Assembly: GCA_964547995.1 (NCBI GenBank)
Contig: CAZJRB010000126.1
Span: 1-20,289, forward strand
Length of the DNA stretch: 20,289 nt
From: CAZJRB01 sp964547995
GTDB taxonomy: Bacteria > Planctomycetota > Planctomycetia > Pirellulales > Thermoguttaceae
Direction: 5' to 3'
The notes beneath the pieces are model-generated. The model had not been told where the DNA came from. It was given only the letters and a program-made list of their open reading frames with translations, and did not search any database. Position 1 is the stretch's first letter, and the number at the start of each line of letters is the position of its first letter. Both the position numbers and the translations under genes were made by a program. Shown piece after piece: positions 13,518 through 20,276 of this stretch.

Positions 13518-14174
13518 ATGATGGATATACCCCCCTGCCCTGCCCCGGATAGTTGTTGGCTTTATTTGATTCGCCACGGCGCGACGCCGAACAACCGCCA
13601 GCGGCCGCCGCGGTTGCAGGGGCGGCGGACCGATCCCGGGCTGTCAGATGAGGGTTTCGTGCAGGCCCGGCAAACGGGGCGAGCACTGGCCGGCAAGTCT
13701 ATCGATGCCGTCTTCACCAGCCCCCTGCTGCGCGCCCGGCAGACGGCCGAGGTTATTGCCGAACCGCACGGCCTCGGCGTCGAGATCGTCGACGACCTGA
13801 TTGAAGTCGACGTCGGCGATTGGGAAGGCCGGCCTTGGGACGAAATCGAAAAGACGAATCCCGAAGAGTACCGACTGTTCATGTCCGACGCGTCGGTAAA
13901 CCCCTACCTCGGCGGCGAGAACATGACCGTCGTCTACGACCGCGTCGTCCCGGTATTTGAAAGACTCATGGCCGAAAACCTCGGCCGGACGATCGTCGTC
14001 GTCGCCCACAACGTCGTCAACCGCGTCTACCTCACCCACTTGCTCCACATGCCGCTGAAGAAATACCGCTCAATACCGCAGCACAACTGCGGGCTGAACG
14101 TCTTGCGCCACCGCAACGGCGAGGTGAAGCTGGTGACTCTCAACGCGGTGGAGCATTTGCCGAATGACGCGTAG
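13518..14174 (+). CDS. Histidine phosphatase superfamily (phosphoglycerate-mutase-like) protein
   Basis: 218 residues. The catalytic phosphohistidine motif is LIRHGAT (17-23, His20); the other pocket residues are the Arg in SPLLRARQTAE (69-79), an acidic EVDVGDWEG (96-104) and the second histidine in VVAHNVVNR (162-169). Members hydrolyse phosphate esters of diverse small molecules; the pattern fits the cobC/gpmB-like group but not a specific substrate. The first ~12 residues (MMDIPPCPAPDS) precede the beta strand WLYLIRHG and are partly encoded by a C-rich copy of the GGGCAGGGG motif. No ribosome binding site precedes the ATG. The stop codon TAG is the first three bases of a dispersed repeat (14172-14203). 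Confidence 0.9.
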   Translation: MMDIPPCPAPDSCWLYLIRHGATPNNRQRPPRLQGRRTDPGLSDEGFVQARQTGRALAGKSIDAVFTSPLLRARQTAEVIAEPHGLGVEIVDDLIEVDVGDWEGRPWDEIEKTNPEEYRLFMSDASVNPYLGGENMTVVYDRVVPVFERLMAENLGRTIVVVAHNVVNRVYLTHLLHMPLKKYRSIPQHNCGLNVLRHRNGEVKLVTLNAVEHLPNDA

Positions 14175-14203
14175 GGTGGGGTAAGCGCAGCGCAGGCCCA
14201 CCA
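14172..14203 (+). repeat. TAGGGTGGG dispersed repeat, copy 1
   Basis: TAGGGTGGG, AGCGCAGCG and GGCCCACCA in order match both arms of 14560-14639. The copy begins at the stop codon of the phosphatase gene. Confidence 0.85.
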
Positions 14204-14248
14204 CTTCAAGGCTGGCGGGGTTTGTACCGAGACGTCGAATACGGTCCG

Positions 14249-14449
14249 TCAGTTTCGCGACTCTCCGTACGTTTCGTAGCGGTTCCAGGCGTCGAGTTGC
14301 GATTCGTAGTGCGCCCGCTTGGACTCCACATCGGAGCCCCCGCCTGTGTAATGATCTTGGAAGAGTTCAAAAAGCAAGTCGTGGCCACATCGGCACCCTG
14401 GGAGAAGGAGCAGAAAGATCGAGACAAGGATCAAAGCCACAACACGCAT
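14249..14449 (-). CDS. Small lipoprotein
   Basis: 66 residues from ATG 14449 (MRVVALILVSIFLLLLPGCR). A short basic start, a hydrophobic core and the lipobox LLPGC (Cys19) indicate export and lipid anchoring. The mature part is about 47 residues, charged and aromatic (HDLLFELFQDHYTGGG, ESQLDAWNRYETYGES). The start is well supported: AGGAGG (14462-14457) lies 7 nt upstream and a strong promoter precedes it (14489-14517). Function is unknown; planctomycetes carry many such tiny lipoproteins. Confidence 0.8.
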   Translation of the reverse strand: MRVVALILVSIFLLLLPGCRCGHDLLFELFQDHYTGGGSDVESKRAHYESQLDAWNRYETYGESRN

Positions 14450-14488
14450 GAGAAAACCTCCTGACCGAGGATTTGGGGAGGGGTGGGG

Positions 14489-14517
14489 AGTATAGAAAAA
14501 CGGCGGCGGCCGGTCAA
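14489..14517 (-). promoter_or_regulatory. Sigma70-type promoter of the small lipoprotein
   Basis: On the minus strand TTGACC (14517-14512) and TATACT (14494-14489) with a 17-nt spacer, giving a leader of about 33 nt. Confidence 0.7.
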
Positions 14518-14559
14518 GAGCAACCACCCGGCGTTCTTGCTCGGACAGTGGGTAGTGAG

Positions 14560-14639
14560 TAGGGTGGGACCAGCGCAGCGCCGGCCCACCGATTCGAGGC
14601 TTGAAATGGTGGGCCAGCGCTGCGCTTGTCCCACCCTAC
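14560..14639. repeat. TAGGGTGGG repeat, two inverted copies forming a palindrome
   Basis: The arms 14560-14590 and 14609-14639 are complementary with two mismatches in 31 and also match 14172-14203. The palindrome sits between the 5' end of the lipoprotein gene and the 3' end of the sulfatase gene, both transcribed leftward, and could terminate or insulate transcription. Confidence 0.88.
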
Positions 14640-14649
14640 GTCTATCCAC

Positions 14650-17600
14650 TCACTCCACCTTCTCCCCTTCCGCGCTGAAATCGTCGAACGTGACGTGTCC
14701 CCAGCCGGATTTCTTGCGATCGACGATGCGGAGGAAGACGGTTTGGCCCGTGTGACGGCCGACGTCCCAGTTGACGCGTCGCATGGCCGGGCCGGCGGTG
14801 CCGTCGGCTTTCATCATCTCCTTGCCGTCGGCGTTGCATAGCGCAACGTAGGTTTGCCCCCCCTGCCCTCCCCCGATCAGAAACGACATCCGCTTGCCGG
14901 TGATCTTGAACCGCGGCGACTCGATCACGCCGATCATCGCGTCGGCCGGGGGCCCATCTTTCCGCTCGACGGTCGAAAGGTGATACTTTCCCTGCTTGTT
15001 GAACGGCTGATAGGGATGCCCCGGAAGGCCCTTTCGATCGCTGACGAGAAGATCGAACTGGCCGTCGACGACCTGCCATCCCTGGAGGTCGCCCGACTCG
15101 AAGTCGAACCGCAGTGGGCCGACCGGTTCAGCGTTGTCGTAGGTAACGAGTTTGCGTGCCGGTTTTCGGGAGCCGGCGCGGCCGGTTGCGTCGAACTGAG
15201 CGTCGAAACGGACCAGGTACAGATCGCCCTGCTTGTTGGCATGGCCGATTCCCCAGGCGAGCCCCTGCCCTTTCGCGTCGTTCTCGAAGTTGTCGCTGCG
15301 AAAGGCCCCCGGGGCGTGCGGCACGTTGCTGAGCGTGTTGCGGGGCTCGAAATGGATCCCGTCGGGTGCGAAGTAGATTTGCCTCGGCCCGGCGGCGGTT
15401 GCCATGGAGGCCACCCCCCTGCCCTGCGGCCAGACCATCACTTCATGGCCCGGGTGCAGCGGCCCCGCTTCGTGTTTTGCATACGGCCCGTCCGGTTTGT
15501 CGGCGATTGCTACACCCATCTTCGTTTCGCCGGGGCTGTGGTTCATCTGCCGCCCCTTGTAATAGAACCAATACTTACCGTCGCGGACGATGAACGAGGC
15601 GTCGTCGACCCGCATGCTATCAAAATCCTTCGGGTCCTCGCTCGGCAGCAGCAGCGGATTGGCGTCGAGTTTTTTCCACGGCCCATCGGGCGACTGGGCG
15701 ACGGCCGCACCGATGGCGGTCTTCGTTTTCGCGTCAAACGGTTTTGGCACGCCCGTATAGAAAAGGTAATACTTGCCGCCGGCCGCGAGGATATTGGGTG
15801 TGAACACGCCGTGCTCGTCCCATTGGCCCGGGCCGCCCTTGCCGACCGAGAGCCCCTGCTCCGTCCACTTTTTCCCATCCGGGGAACTGGCATAATAGAC
15901 ATCGGCCGAATAACCGCTTGGATATCCCCAGACCCCCTGCCCTTTCGTTACCTTGGAATACCAGACGTAGTATTTGTCGCCGGCCTCGATCACGTCGCTG
16001 GGGTCGCGGCGCGTGGCGCCTTTCTCGTGGTCGACGGCCGGGGTGAAGGTGAACGAGTGTGGATAGGGTCCGCCGCCGTCGGCCCCTTTCGGTTTGACCT
16101 GCCCGGCGGCCGGTTGGTTTTGCCACCGCAAGGCATCGGGCCGCTTCGGCCCCTCGTCAAAGAATCGGGCACCCTCCCCTACCCTGTTGTAATCACCGAG
16201 GTCCTTTCGGGCGGCCTCGACCAGCTTCATCAGCTCGGTCACGACTTCCGGATGTTCCGTCGCCACGTTCTTCTTCTCGCCGGGGTCGGCTTCCATGTCG
16301 TACAGCTCGGGCACGTCAACCCCGCTGCACATCCGGGCGGACCACGAGCACCACCGCGGCTTGGCCGGCCGCGGCAACACGAGCTTCCACTTGCCGTGGC
16401 GGACCGCCTGAAGGTGGTTGAAGCAGTAGAAGAAAAACGTATCGCGGGGAAGGTAACCGGCCGGCGCGCCGGTGATCAATGCGCGGGCGTCGCGGCCGTC
16501 GATGATCCGGTCCTTGGGCACTTCGCCGCCGGCCCAGTGGATCAGCGACGGGAACAGATCCATCGACGAGAGCATCTGCCGGCAGACGCGTCCCGCCGGA
16601 ACGTGCCCCGGCCAGCGCATGATGCAGGGCGTCCGCAGCCCGCCGTCGTAGGTCATCATCTTGGCCCCGCGCAACGGACCGGTGCTGCCGTAGTAGTTGT
16701 CGATCGGCGTCTTTCCGGCCAGGTGCCCCTCGACCCATGGCCCGTTGTCGCTCGTGAAGATCATCAACGTGTTTTCGTCGATCCCAAGTTTCTTCAACGT
16801 GTTCATCACCTGCCCGCACGACCAATCCAGCTCCTGGATCACGTCGCCGTAGAGCCCCTGTTTGGACTTGCCGCGAAAATCCTTCGACGCCCCGAGCGGC
16901 ACGTGCGGCATGTTGTGGGCCAAGTATAGAAAGAACGGCCGGTCCTTGTTCTCCGTGATGAACTTGATCGCCTCGGCCGTGTACTTCTGCGTGAGCATGT
17001 CCATGTCGGCCGGGCTTTCGAGCACCTCGTCGTTACGCATCAGCTCGGTGATGAAACTCTTGGGATTCGGCTCGCGGGTAAAACCGTTGTGCAGTGGCGT
17101 GCCGTAGAAGTAATCGAACCCCTGGGCGCAGGGCATCATCTCTTTGCGGAACGGCCCGGTGCCGCGACCCCGCCGGTTCCCCCCCTGCCCTGCCAGGTGC
17201 CACTTGCCGATAAGCGCCGTGGTGTAACCGCAGTCCTTCAACACCTCGGCGATGGTGATCTCTTTTGGATGCAGAACGGGATGACCGCTCTTGGTGTTGC
17301 CGGCCTCTGCCACGCGGATCGGGTAACACCCGGTCATCAGCGCCGCCCGCGAGACCCCGCAGACCGGCTGGACGTAGAAATCCGTGAACCGCGTGCCCTC
17401 GGCCGCCATGCGATCGAAGTTTGGCGTCTCGATCAGTTGTGATCCGAAACAACCGACGTCACCGTACCCCTGGTCGTCGGTGAAGAAGATGACAAAGTTC
17501 GGCGGGCGGCCGGAATCTGACGCAAGCCCTTCTTCACAAGCAATGATTGACAAGAAGACCGGCACCAGGCTTTGTCTCAAAATCCGTACGACGGGCTTCC

Positions 17601-17742
17601 AAGCCCGTCGAGAAGTTCCGTTTCGGTGGAAGCGACGGGCTTGGAAGCCCATCGTACAACTTGTTCGGACACGTTTTGAGACAAAGCCTAGGACCAGCGG
17701 CGAAGAGATTTTGGGCCCGGTATTCCCGGCAAAGAACATCAT
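14650..17742 (-). CDS. Exported sulfatase fused to GH43/GH117-like propeller and C-terminal beta-sandwich domain
   Basis: 1030 residues from ATG 17742, which has AAGGA in GAAGAAGGAA about 7 nt upstream. A signal-peptide-like start (MMFFAGNTGPKISSPLV) is separated by ~40 residues of palindromic-repeat translation from a hydrophobic segment LVPVFLSIIACEEGLASDS. The sulfatase domain (~79-520) has NFVIFFTDDQGYGDVG, the formylglycine site as CGVSRAALMTG (Cys128; usual form C-x-P/A-x-R), GKWHL and TSDNGPW. Residues ~560-855 form a five-bladed-propeller glycosidase module (RRDPSDVIEAGDKYYVWY, FTPNILAAGGKYYLFYTG, VDDASFIVRDGKYWFYYKG). Residues ~880-1030 resemble the levanase-type beta-sandwich (FDFESGDLQGWQVVDGQF, GWGHVTFDDFS). 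Likely role: desulfation and hydrolysis of a sulfated polysaccharide in the periplasm or outside. Substrate unknown. Confidence 0.88.
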   Translation of the reverse strand: MMFFAGNTGPKISSPLVLGFVSKRVRTSCTMGFQARRFHRNGTSRRAWKPVVRILRQSLVPVFLSIIACEEGLASDSGRPPNFVIFFTDDQGYGDVGCFGSQLIETPNFDRMAAEGTRFTDFYVQPVCGVSRAALMTGCYPIRVAEAGNTKSGHPVLHPKEITIAEVLKDCGYTTALIGKWHLAGQGGNRRGRGTGPFRKEMMPCAQGFDYFYGTPLHNGFTREPNPKSFITELMRNDEVLESPADMDMLTQKYTAEAIKFITENKDRPFFLYLAHNMPHVPLGASKDFRGKSKQGLYGDVIQELDWSCGQVMNTLKKLGIDENTLMIFTSDNGPWVEGHLAGKTPIDNYYGSTGPLRGAKMMTYDGGLRTPCIMRWPGHVPAGRVCRQMLSSMDLFPSLIHWAGGEVPKDRIIDGRDARALITGAPAGYLPRDTFFFYCFNHLQAVRHGKWKLVLPRPAKPRWCSWSARMCSGVDVPELYDMEADPGEKKNVATEHPEVVTELMKLVEAARKDLGDYNRVGEGARFFDEGPKRPDALRWQNQPAAGQVKPKGADGGGPYPHSFTFTPAVDHEKGATRRDPSDVIEAGDKYYVWYSKVTKGQGVWGYPSGYSADVYYASSPDGKKWTEQGLSVGKGGPGQWDEHGVFTPNILAAGGKYYLFYTGVPKPFDAKTKTAIGAAVAQSPDGPWKKLDANPLLLPSEDPKDFDSMRVDDASFIVRDGKYWFYYKGRQMNHSPGETKMGVAIADKPDGPYAKHEAGPLHPGHEVMVWPQGRGVASMATAAGPRQIYFAPDGIHFEPRNTLSNVPHAPGAFRSDNFENDAKGQGLAWGIGHANKQGDLYLVRFDAQFDATGRAGSRKPARKLVTYDNAEPVGPLRFDFESGDLQGWQVVDGQFDLLVSDRKGLPGHPYQPFNKQGKYHLSTVERKDGPPADAMIGVIESPRFKITGKRMSFLIGGGQGGQTYVALCNADGKEMMKADGTAGPAMRRVNWDVGRHTGQTVFLRIVDRKKSGWGHVTFDDFSAEGEKVE
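17567..17689. repeat. 123-bp palindromic element within the sulfatase 5' coding region
   Basis: Terminal arms 17567-17582 and 17674-17689 are perfect 16-bp complements (AGGCTTTGTCTCAAAA). Inner arms 17586-17610 and 17633-17657 are complementary with one mismatch in 25, and each contains the self-palindrome GGGCTTCCAAGCCC. It resembles a non-autonomous miniature element. Its translation on the minus strand separates the two halves of the sulfatase signal peptide without breaking the frame. Confidence 0.9.
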
Positions 17743-17796
17743 TGTGTTTCCTTCTTCGGCAATGTTACCGGCACATACCCTACCATACTTTTCATC

Positions 17797-17825
17797 TTGA
17801 CCCAAACCGGCGTTTCCAGGACACT
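17797..17825 (+). promoter_or_regulatory. Possible promoter of the lipoprotein gene
   Basis: TTGACC (17797-17802) and a weak GACACT (17820-17825) at 17-nt spacing; the leader would be about 50 nt. The -10 is poor. Confidence 0.3.
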
Positions 17826-17880
17826 CCCCACGGTGGAAATTGCGTAGTCTCGCCAACACCGTAAACAGGGAGGATCGCAG

Positions 17881-18492
17881 ATGTGTCGCAAGGATTGGAT
17901 GGTTTTCCTTATGGTGTCGGGCCTCGTGGCCGCAGGATGTGGCAAGACGAGCGAATCAAGCAGTTCGGCGAATCTGGGCAATTCGGGCATATCGGGTAAC
18001 GACCGGCCATCGGAGCCCTTTCAAGGGGCCACTGCCGGTGAGGATACGGAGGAGCCCGCCATCGTTGCCAAAGCGTTTCTTGAGGCCATGTGTCAAGGTG
18101 ATGGTGCGAGGGTCAGCACACTGCTTACCGCCAAAGCCAAGTCAAGCGGCGTCGCCGACAAGTTGGCGGTGGCGAGCGACACGGCGAAAATCAGTGTAGG
18201 CAACGTGACATACCCGACCGGAGAGATCGCACACGTGGAGTGTAGCTGGCGCGATTTGGACGACGAAACCCGCGCGATTTGCGCCCTTCGGAAAGAATCT
18301 GATACCTGGCGCATCGCAGGAGTGGCCCCTTTCTTCTTTGAGGGCGAAGACCCCATTCTACTCGACTTTGAGAACCGGGAGGAATTGGTCGAGAAGCTGG
18401 CGTGGCTCCGGCAAGAGATGCTCCGACGCGCCCAAATGCGGGGACTTCAGGCCCAAACCCCCAAGAATTCCGTGAACCCCGTCCGCCGCTGA
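17881..18492 (+). CDS. Putative lipoprotein with NTF2-like/DUF4878-type domain
   Basis: 203 residues. GGGAGG (17868-17873) lies 7 nt before the ATG. The N-terminus MCRKDWMVFLMVSGLVAAGC has the lipobox VAAGC (Cys20), so the protein is probably exported and lipid-anchored. A Ser/Asn/Gly-rich linker (23-50) leads to a globular part beginning AIVAKAFLEAMCQGDGARVSTLL (60-82), the alpha-helical opening typical of NTF2-like 'DUF4878' lipoproteins, followed by beta strands (VGNVTYPTGEIAHVECSW, TWRIAGVAPFFFEG). A C-terminal helix (EELVEKLAWLRQEMLRRAQM) follows. The fold call is tentative and function unknown. It diverges from the sulfatase gene; a strong terminator lies 145 bp downstream. Confidence 0.75.
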   Translation: MCRKDWMVFLMVSGLVAAGCGKTSESSSSANLGNSGISGNDRPSEPFQGATAGEDTEEPAIVAKAFLEAMCQGDGARVSTLLTAKAKSSGVADKLAVASDTAKISVGNVTYPTGEIAHVECSWRDLDDETRAICALRKESDTWRIAGVAPFFFEGEDPILLDFENREELVEKLAWLRQEMLRRAQMRGLQAQTPKNSVNPVRR

Positions 18493-18636
18493 CGGGGCCC
18501 GTTTCAAGGGAAAACCCGGGGATTTTCTTGCGTATTTCCGCAAAAACCCGAAGTGGGGCCGCCGATTTTTTGCATCAAGCCGAGGTTTTTGCTGCAACGT
18601 AAGTCATTCCCAGAAAACAACTTACGACCATGATTG

Positions 18637-18669
18637 TGAGGATTCCCTCGGGAATCCTCATTTTTTTTT
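18637..18669 (+). terminator. Rho-independent terminator after the lipoprotein gene
   Basis: TGAGGATTCC (18637-18646) pairs perfectly with GGAATCCTCA (18651-18660) around CTCG and is followed by nine T. Confidence 0.93.
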
Positions 18670-18779
18670 GGAAAGTAGGGGAAGTTGCGTGAGTATAAGC
18701 TAGATTTTTTTGGGTAACCGATACATAATTCCTAAGATACCGACCTACCCCAGGACATACAAACTTCCGTTTTTCCCGG

Positions 18780-18807
18780 TTGACAACTCGTTCCACTATG
18801 CTAGCTT
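18780..18807 (+). promoter_or_regulatory. Promoter of the cysteine-rich repeat protein
   Basis: A perfect TTGACA (18780-18785) and TAGCTT (18802-18807) at 16-nt spacing predict a start near 18814 and a ~200-nt leader before ATG 19014, long enough to hold the structure at 18827-18961. Confidence 0.5.
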
Positions 18808-18826
18808 ATCGTTGAAAGCTGTGCAT

Positions 18827-18961
18827 CTGTTACCAAGTGAACCGGCTCAGGTCGCTTGAACAGGGTAGTGGAAGGGCCGGGAAGGACTTGGTAGCACAGT
18901 CACATTTAGGTGTCTCCCAACTGGACGCCGTCAGAGTTGGGAAACAAGACTGGTGACGGCG
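18827..18961 (+). promoter_or_regulatory. Structured 5' leader with predicted H-type pseudoknot
   Basis: Stem A: CTGT-TACCAAGT (18827-18838) pairs with ACTTGGTA-(GC)-ACAG (18886-18899). Within it CCGGCTC (18842-18848) pairs with GGGCCGG (18874-18880). Stem B: TCCCAACT (18915-18922) pairs with AGTTGGGA (18935-18942). The loop of stem B contains CGCCGTCA (18926-18933), which pairs perfectly with TGACGGCG (18954-18961), forming a pseudoknot with 8-bp stems and loops of 3, 1 and 11 nt. The SD (GGAGG, 19001-19005) is 40 nt downstream. It does not match any riboswitch or ncRNA class I can recall. Confidence 0.6.
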
Positions 18962-19013
18962 AAAGAGTGAGTTGCGTAACACTACGGTACCTGTTTAATT
19001 GGAGGTTTCTCTA

Positions 19014-19562
19014 ATGAATCGCACGTGTGTGATTGGTATCGCGATTTTTGTCGCGGTACTCGGCCTTGCCCTGCTGAGCGCTGATAGCGCGACAGCGGGC
19101 TTGTTTGCGCCCAGCACCTGCGCGCCGGCGACGACTTGTGCCCCGGCGACGACTTGTGCCCCGGCGACAACCTGTGCACCGCGGACTTGCCGTCCCAAGC
19201 GCTGCCGGACTTGTCGTCCGAAGACGACTTGTGCCCCGGCCACGACCTGCGCGCCGGCGACGACCTGCGCCCCGAAGACTTGCCGCCCGCGGCGTTGCCG
19301 GACCTGCCGTCCGAAGACGACCTGCGCCCCGGCCACGACCTGCGCGCCGAAGACGTGTGAGCCGGCCACTTGTGCCCCGGCCACGACTTGTGCGCCCAAG
19401 ACGTGCCGCCCGCGGCGTTGCCGGACCTGCCGTCCAAGGACGTGCCGTCCCAAGACGACTTGCGCTCCGCCGACTTGCGCACCGGCAGGTGAAGCAGCCC
19501 CAGCGGAAGCTCCCGAGGCCCCGGCCGCTCCCGCTCCGCCGGCGCCTCCTGCCGAAACCTAG
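19014..19562 (+). CDS. Secreted cysteine-rich tandem-repeat protein
   Basis: 182 residues from ATG 19014; GGAGG (19001-19005) is 8 nt upstream. A signal peptide (MNRTCVIGIAIFVAVLGLAL, then LSADSATA, cleavage near residue 28) precedes a region of 24 cysteines at intervals of three to six residues. It is built from TTCAPA hexapeptides and RTCRPKRC / RPRRCRTC units, with a higher-order period TTCAPA(n)-KTC-RPRRC-RTC. The tail is Ala/Pro/Glu-rich (GEAAPAEAPEAPAAPAPPAP). The Cys/Pro/Thr/Arg composition suggests a disulfide-linked structural or cell-surface protein, or metal binding; planctomycete walls are known to contain cysteine-rich protein. No enzyme motif is present. The repeat DNA is G/C-biased and could vary in copy number by slippage. 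Confidence 0.8.
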   Translation: MNRTCVIGIAIFVAVLGLALLSADSATAGLFAPSTCAPATTCAPATTCAPATTCAPRTCRPKRCRTCRPKTTCAPATTCAPATTCAPKTCRPRRCRTCRPKTTCAPATTCAPKTCEPATCAPATTCAPKTCRPRRCRTCRPRTCRPKTTCAPPTCAPAGEAAPAEAPEAPAAPAPPAPPAET

Positions 19563-19695
19563 TATCGCGTTCCGGATGGAAGGGGGTTTTTGCCAAGCCG
19601 AGATTCGACGCCTTTGGCTGAACGGTAAGGCAAGCTAACCCCGATACCAGGACCTGCCCTGTTGGTCTTGGGTCTCGAAATCCGAGAAAGCTACC

Positions 19696-19725
19696 GCCGG
19701 ACCCGTTTTGGGTCCGGCTTTTTTT
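19696..19725 (+). terminator. Rho-independent terminator after the cysteine-rich gene
   Basis: GCCGGACCC (19696-19704) pairs perfectly with GGGTCCGGC (19710-19718) around GTTTT and is followed by seven T. Confidence 0.95.
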
Positions 19726-19806
19726 GCGCGCCGACGAGTAGCGCAAGGGTGCGACGATCCACAAATTCCTTTGTTTTCCCAGTCTTCCCCGTTTGCCAAG
19801 TTGGCC

Positions 19807-19835
19807 TTGAAGCGAACCAAACCGTCTGATATAAG
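19807..19835 (+). promoter_or_regulatory. Sigma70-type promoter of the GT2 gene
   Basis: TTGAAG (19807-19812) and TATAAG (19830-19835) at 17-nt spacing, about 30 nt before ATG 19872. Confidence 0.6.
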
Positions 19836-19871
19836 CTCCCTTGTTTGCCCTTTCCCAAAGCGAGCCGAACC

Positions 19872-20276
19872 ATGGAAGGTTTGCAGCCCCAGGTCTTCAC
19901 GGCGTCGACCACGGAAGTTGCCCTGCGTTGGGAGCTGACCGTTATCTTGCCGGCATACAACGAGGAGCAGGCCATCGGCCGGGTCCTCGATGAAATCGTC
20001 GAGGCGCTTTTGCAGGAACCGATCCGCTACGAAATCCTGGTTGTCGACGATGCCTCGACCGATCGGACGGCATCGCTGGCGGAGCAATATGCCTGCGATT
20101 GTCGACAGTGTTCCATTCGGGTGATTCGCTGCCCGTTGCGTCGCGGGGCGGGCGCGGCCCGCAAAGCCGGCATCCGCGAGGCCCGGGGCGACGTGATTGT
20201 CATGCTCGACGCCGACGGCACCTACTCGGCCGAGACTGTTTTGATTCCCTTGGAACTGGAATTCTCCGTGGTTTGA
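19872..20276 (+). CDS. Family GT2 glycosyltransferase, apparently truncated
   Basis: 134 residues from ATG 19872 (MEGLQPQVFTASTTEVALRW). The GT-A core is clear: LTVILPAYNEEQAIGRVLDE (22-41), YEILVVDDASTDRT (nucleotide-binding VDDAS), RGAGAARKAGIREARGD, and VIVMLDADGTYSAET with the metal-binding D-x-D. This resembles dolichyl-phosphate-mannose-synthase-like enzymes that charge polyprenyl phosphate. After 'TYSAET' the family pattern is lost (VLIPLELEFSVV) and a TGA follows at 20274-20276. A complete enzyme needs at least ~100 more residues, so the gene is interrupted or joined to foreign sequence here. The window ends 13 bp later, so the cause cannot be determined. Confidence 0.8.
   Translation: MEGLQPQVFTASTTEVALRWELTVILPAYNEEQAIGRVLDEIVEALLQEPIRYEILVVDDASTDRTASLAEQYACDCRQCSIRVIRCPLRRGAGAARKAGIREARGDVIVMLDADGTYSAETVLIPLELEFSVV

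Larger units (their letters stand above)
18493..19013 (+). other. Intergenic region with terminator, promoter and structured leader
   Basis: No gene is supported in these 521 bp. It holds a small hairpin CGTAAGT (18598-18604) / ACTTACG (18620-18626), the terminator at 18637-18669, a promoter at 18780-18807, and a folded leader at 18827-18961. A block near 18562-18605 (TTTTTGC, CAAGCCGAG, GCTGCAACGTAAG) is echoed near 19587-19635 downstream of the next gene. Confidence 0.7.

Noticed and set aside
14854..16929. 691-residue open frame on the plus strand
   Set aside because: It is antisense to the sulfatase fusion, whose protein has clear family motifs throughout; the plus-strand translation is Arg/Pro/His-rich with no recognisable domain.
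17561..17696. Target-site duplication around the 123-bp palindrome
   Set aside because: Only a 3-bp ACC match can be proposed and the element ends are ambiguous, so it is not evidence by itself.
18995..19453. Minus-strand frame with GAQVVAGAQVV repeats resembling hexapeptide or pentapeptide repeat proteins
   Set aside because: It is the complement of the TTCAPA-coding repeats. Only the plus strand has a signal peptide, SD, promoter and terminator.
19090..19480. Regularly spaced DNA repeats that could suggest a CRISPR array
   Set aside because: The units are 18-bp coding repeats without unique spacers of constant length.
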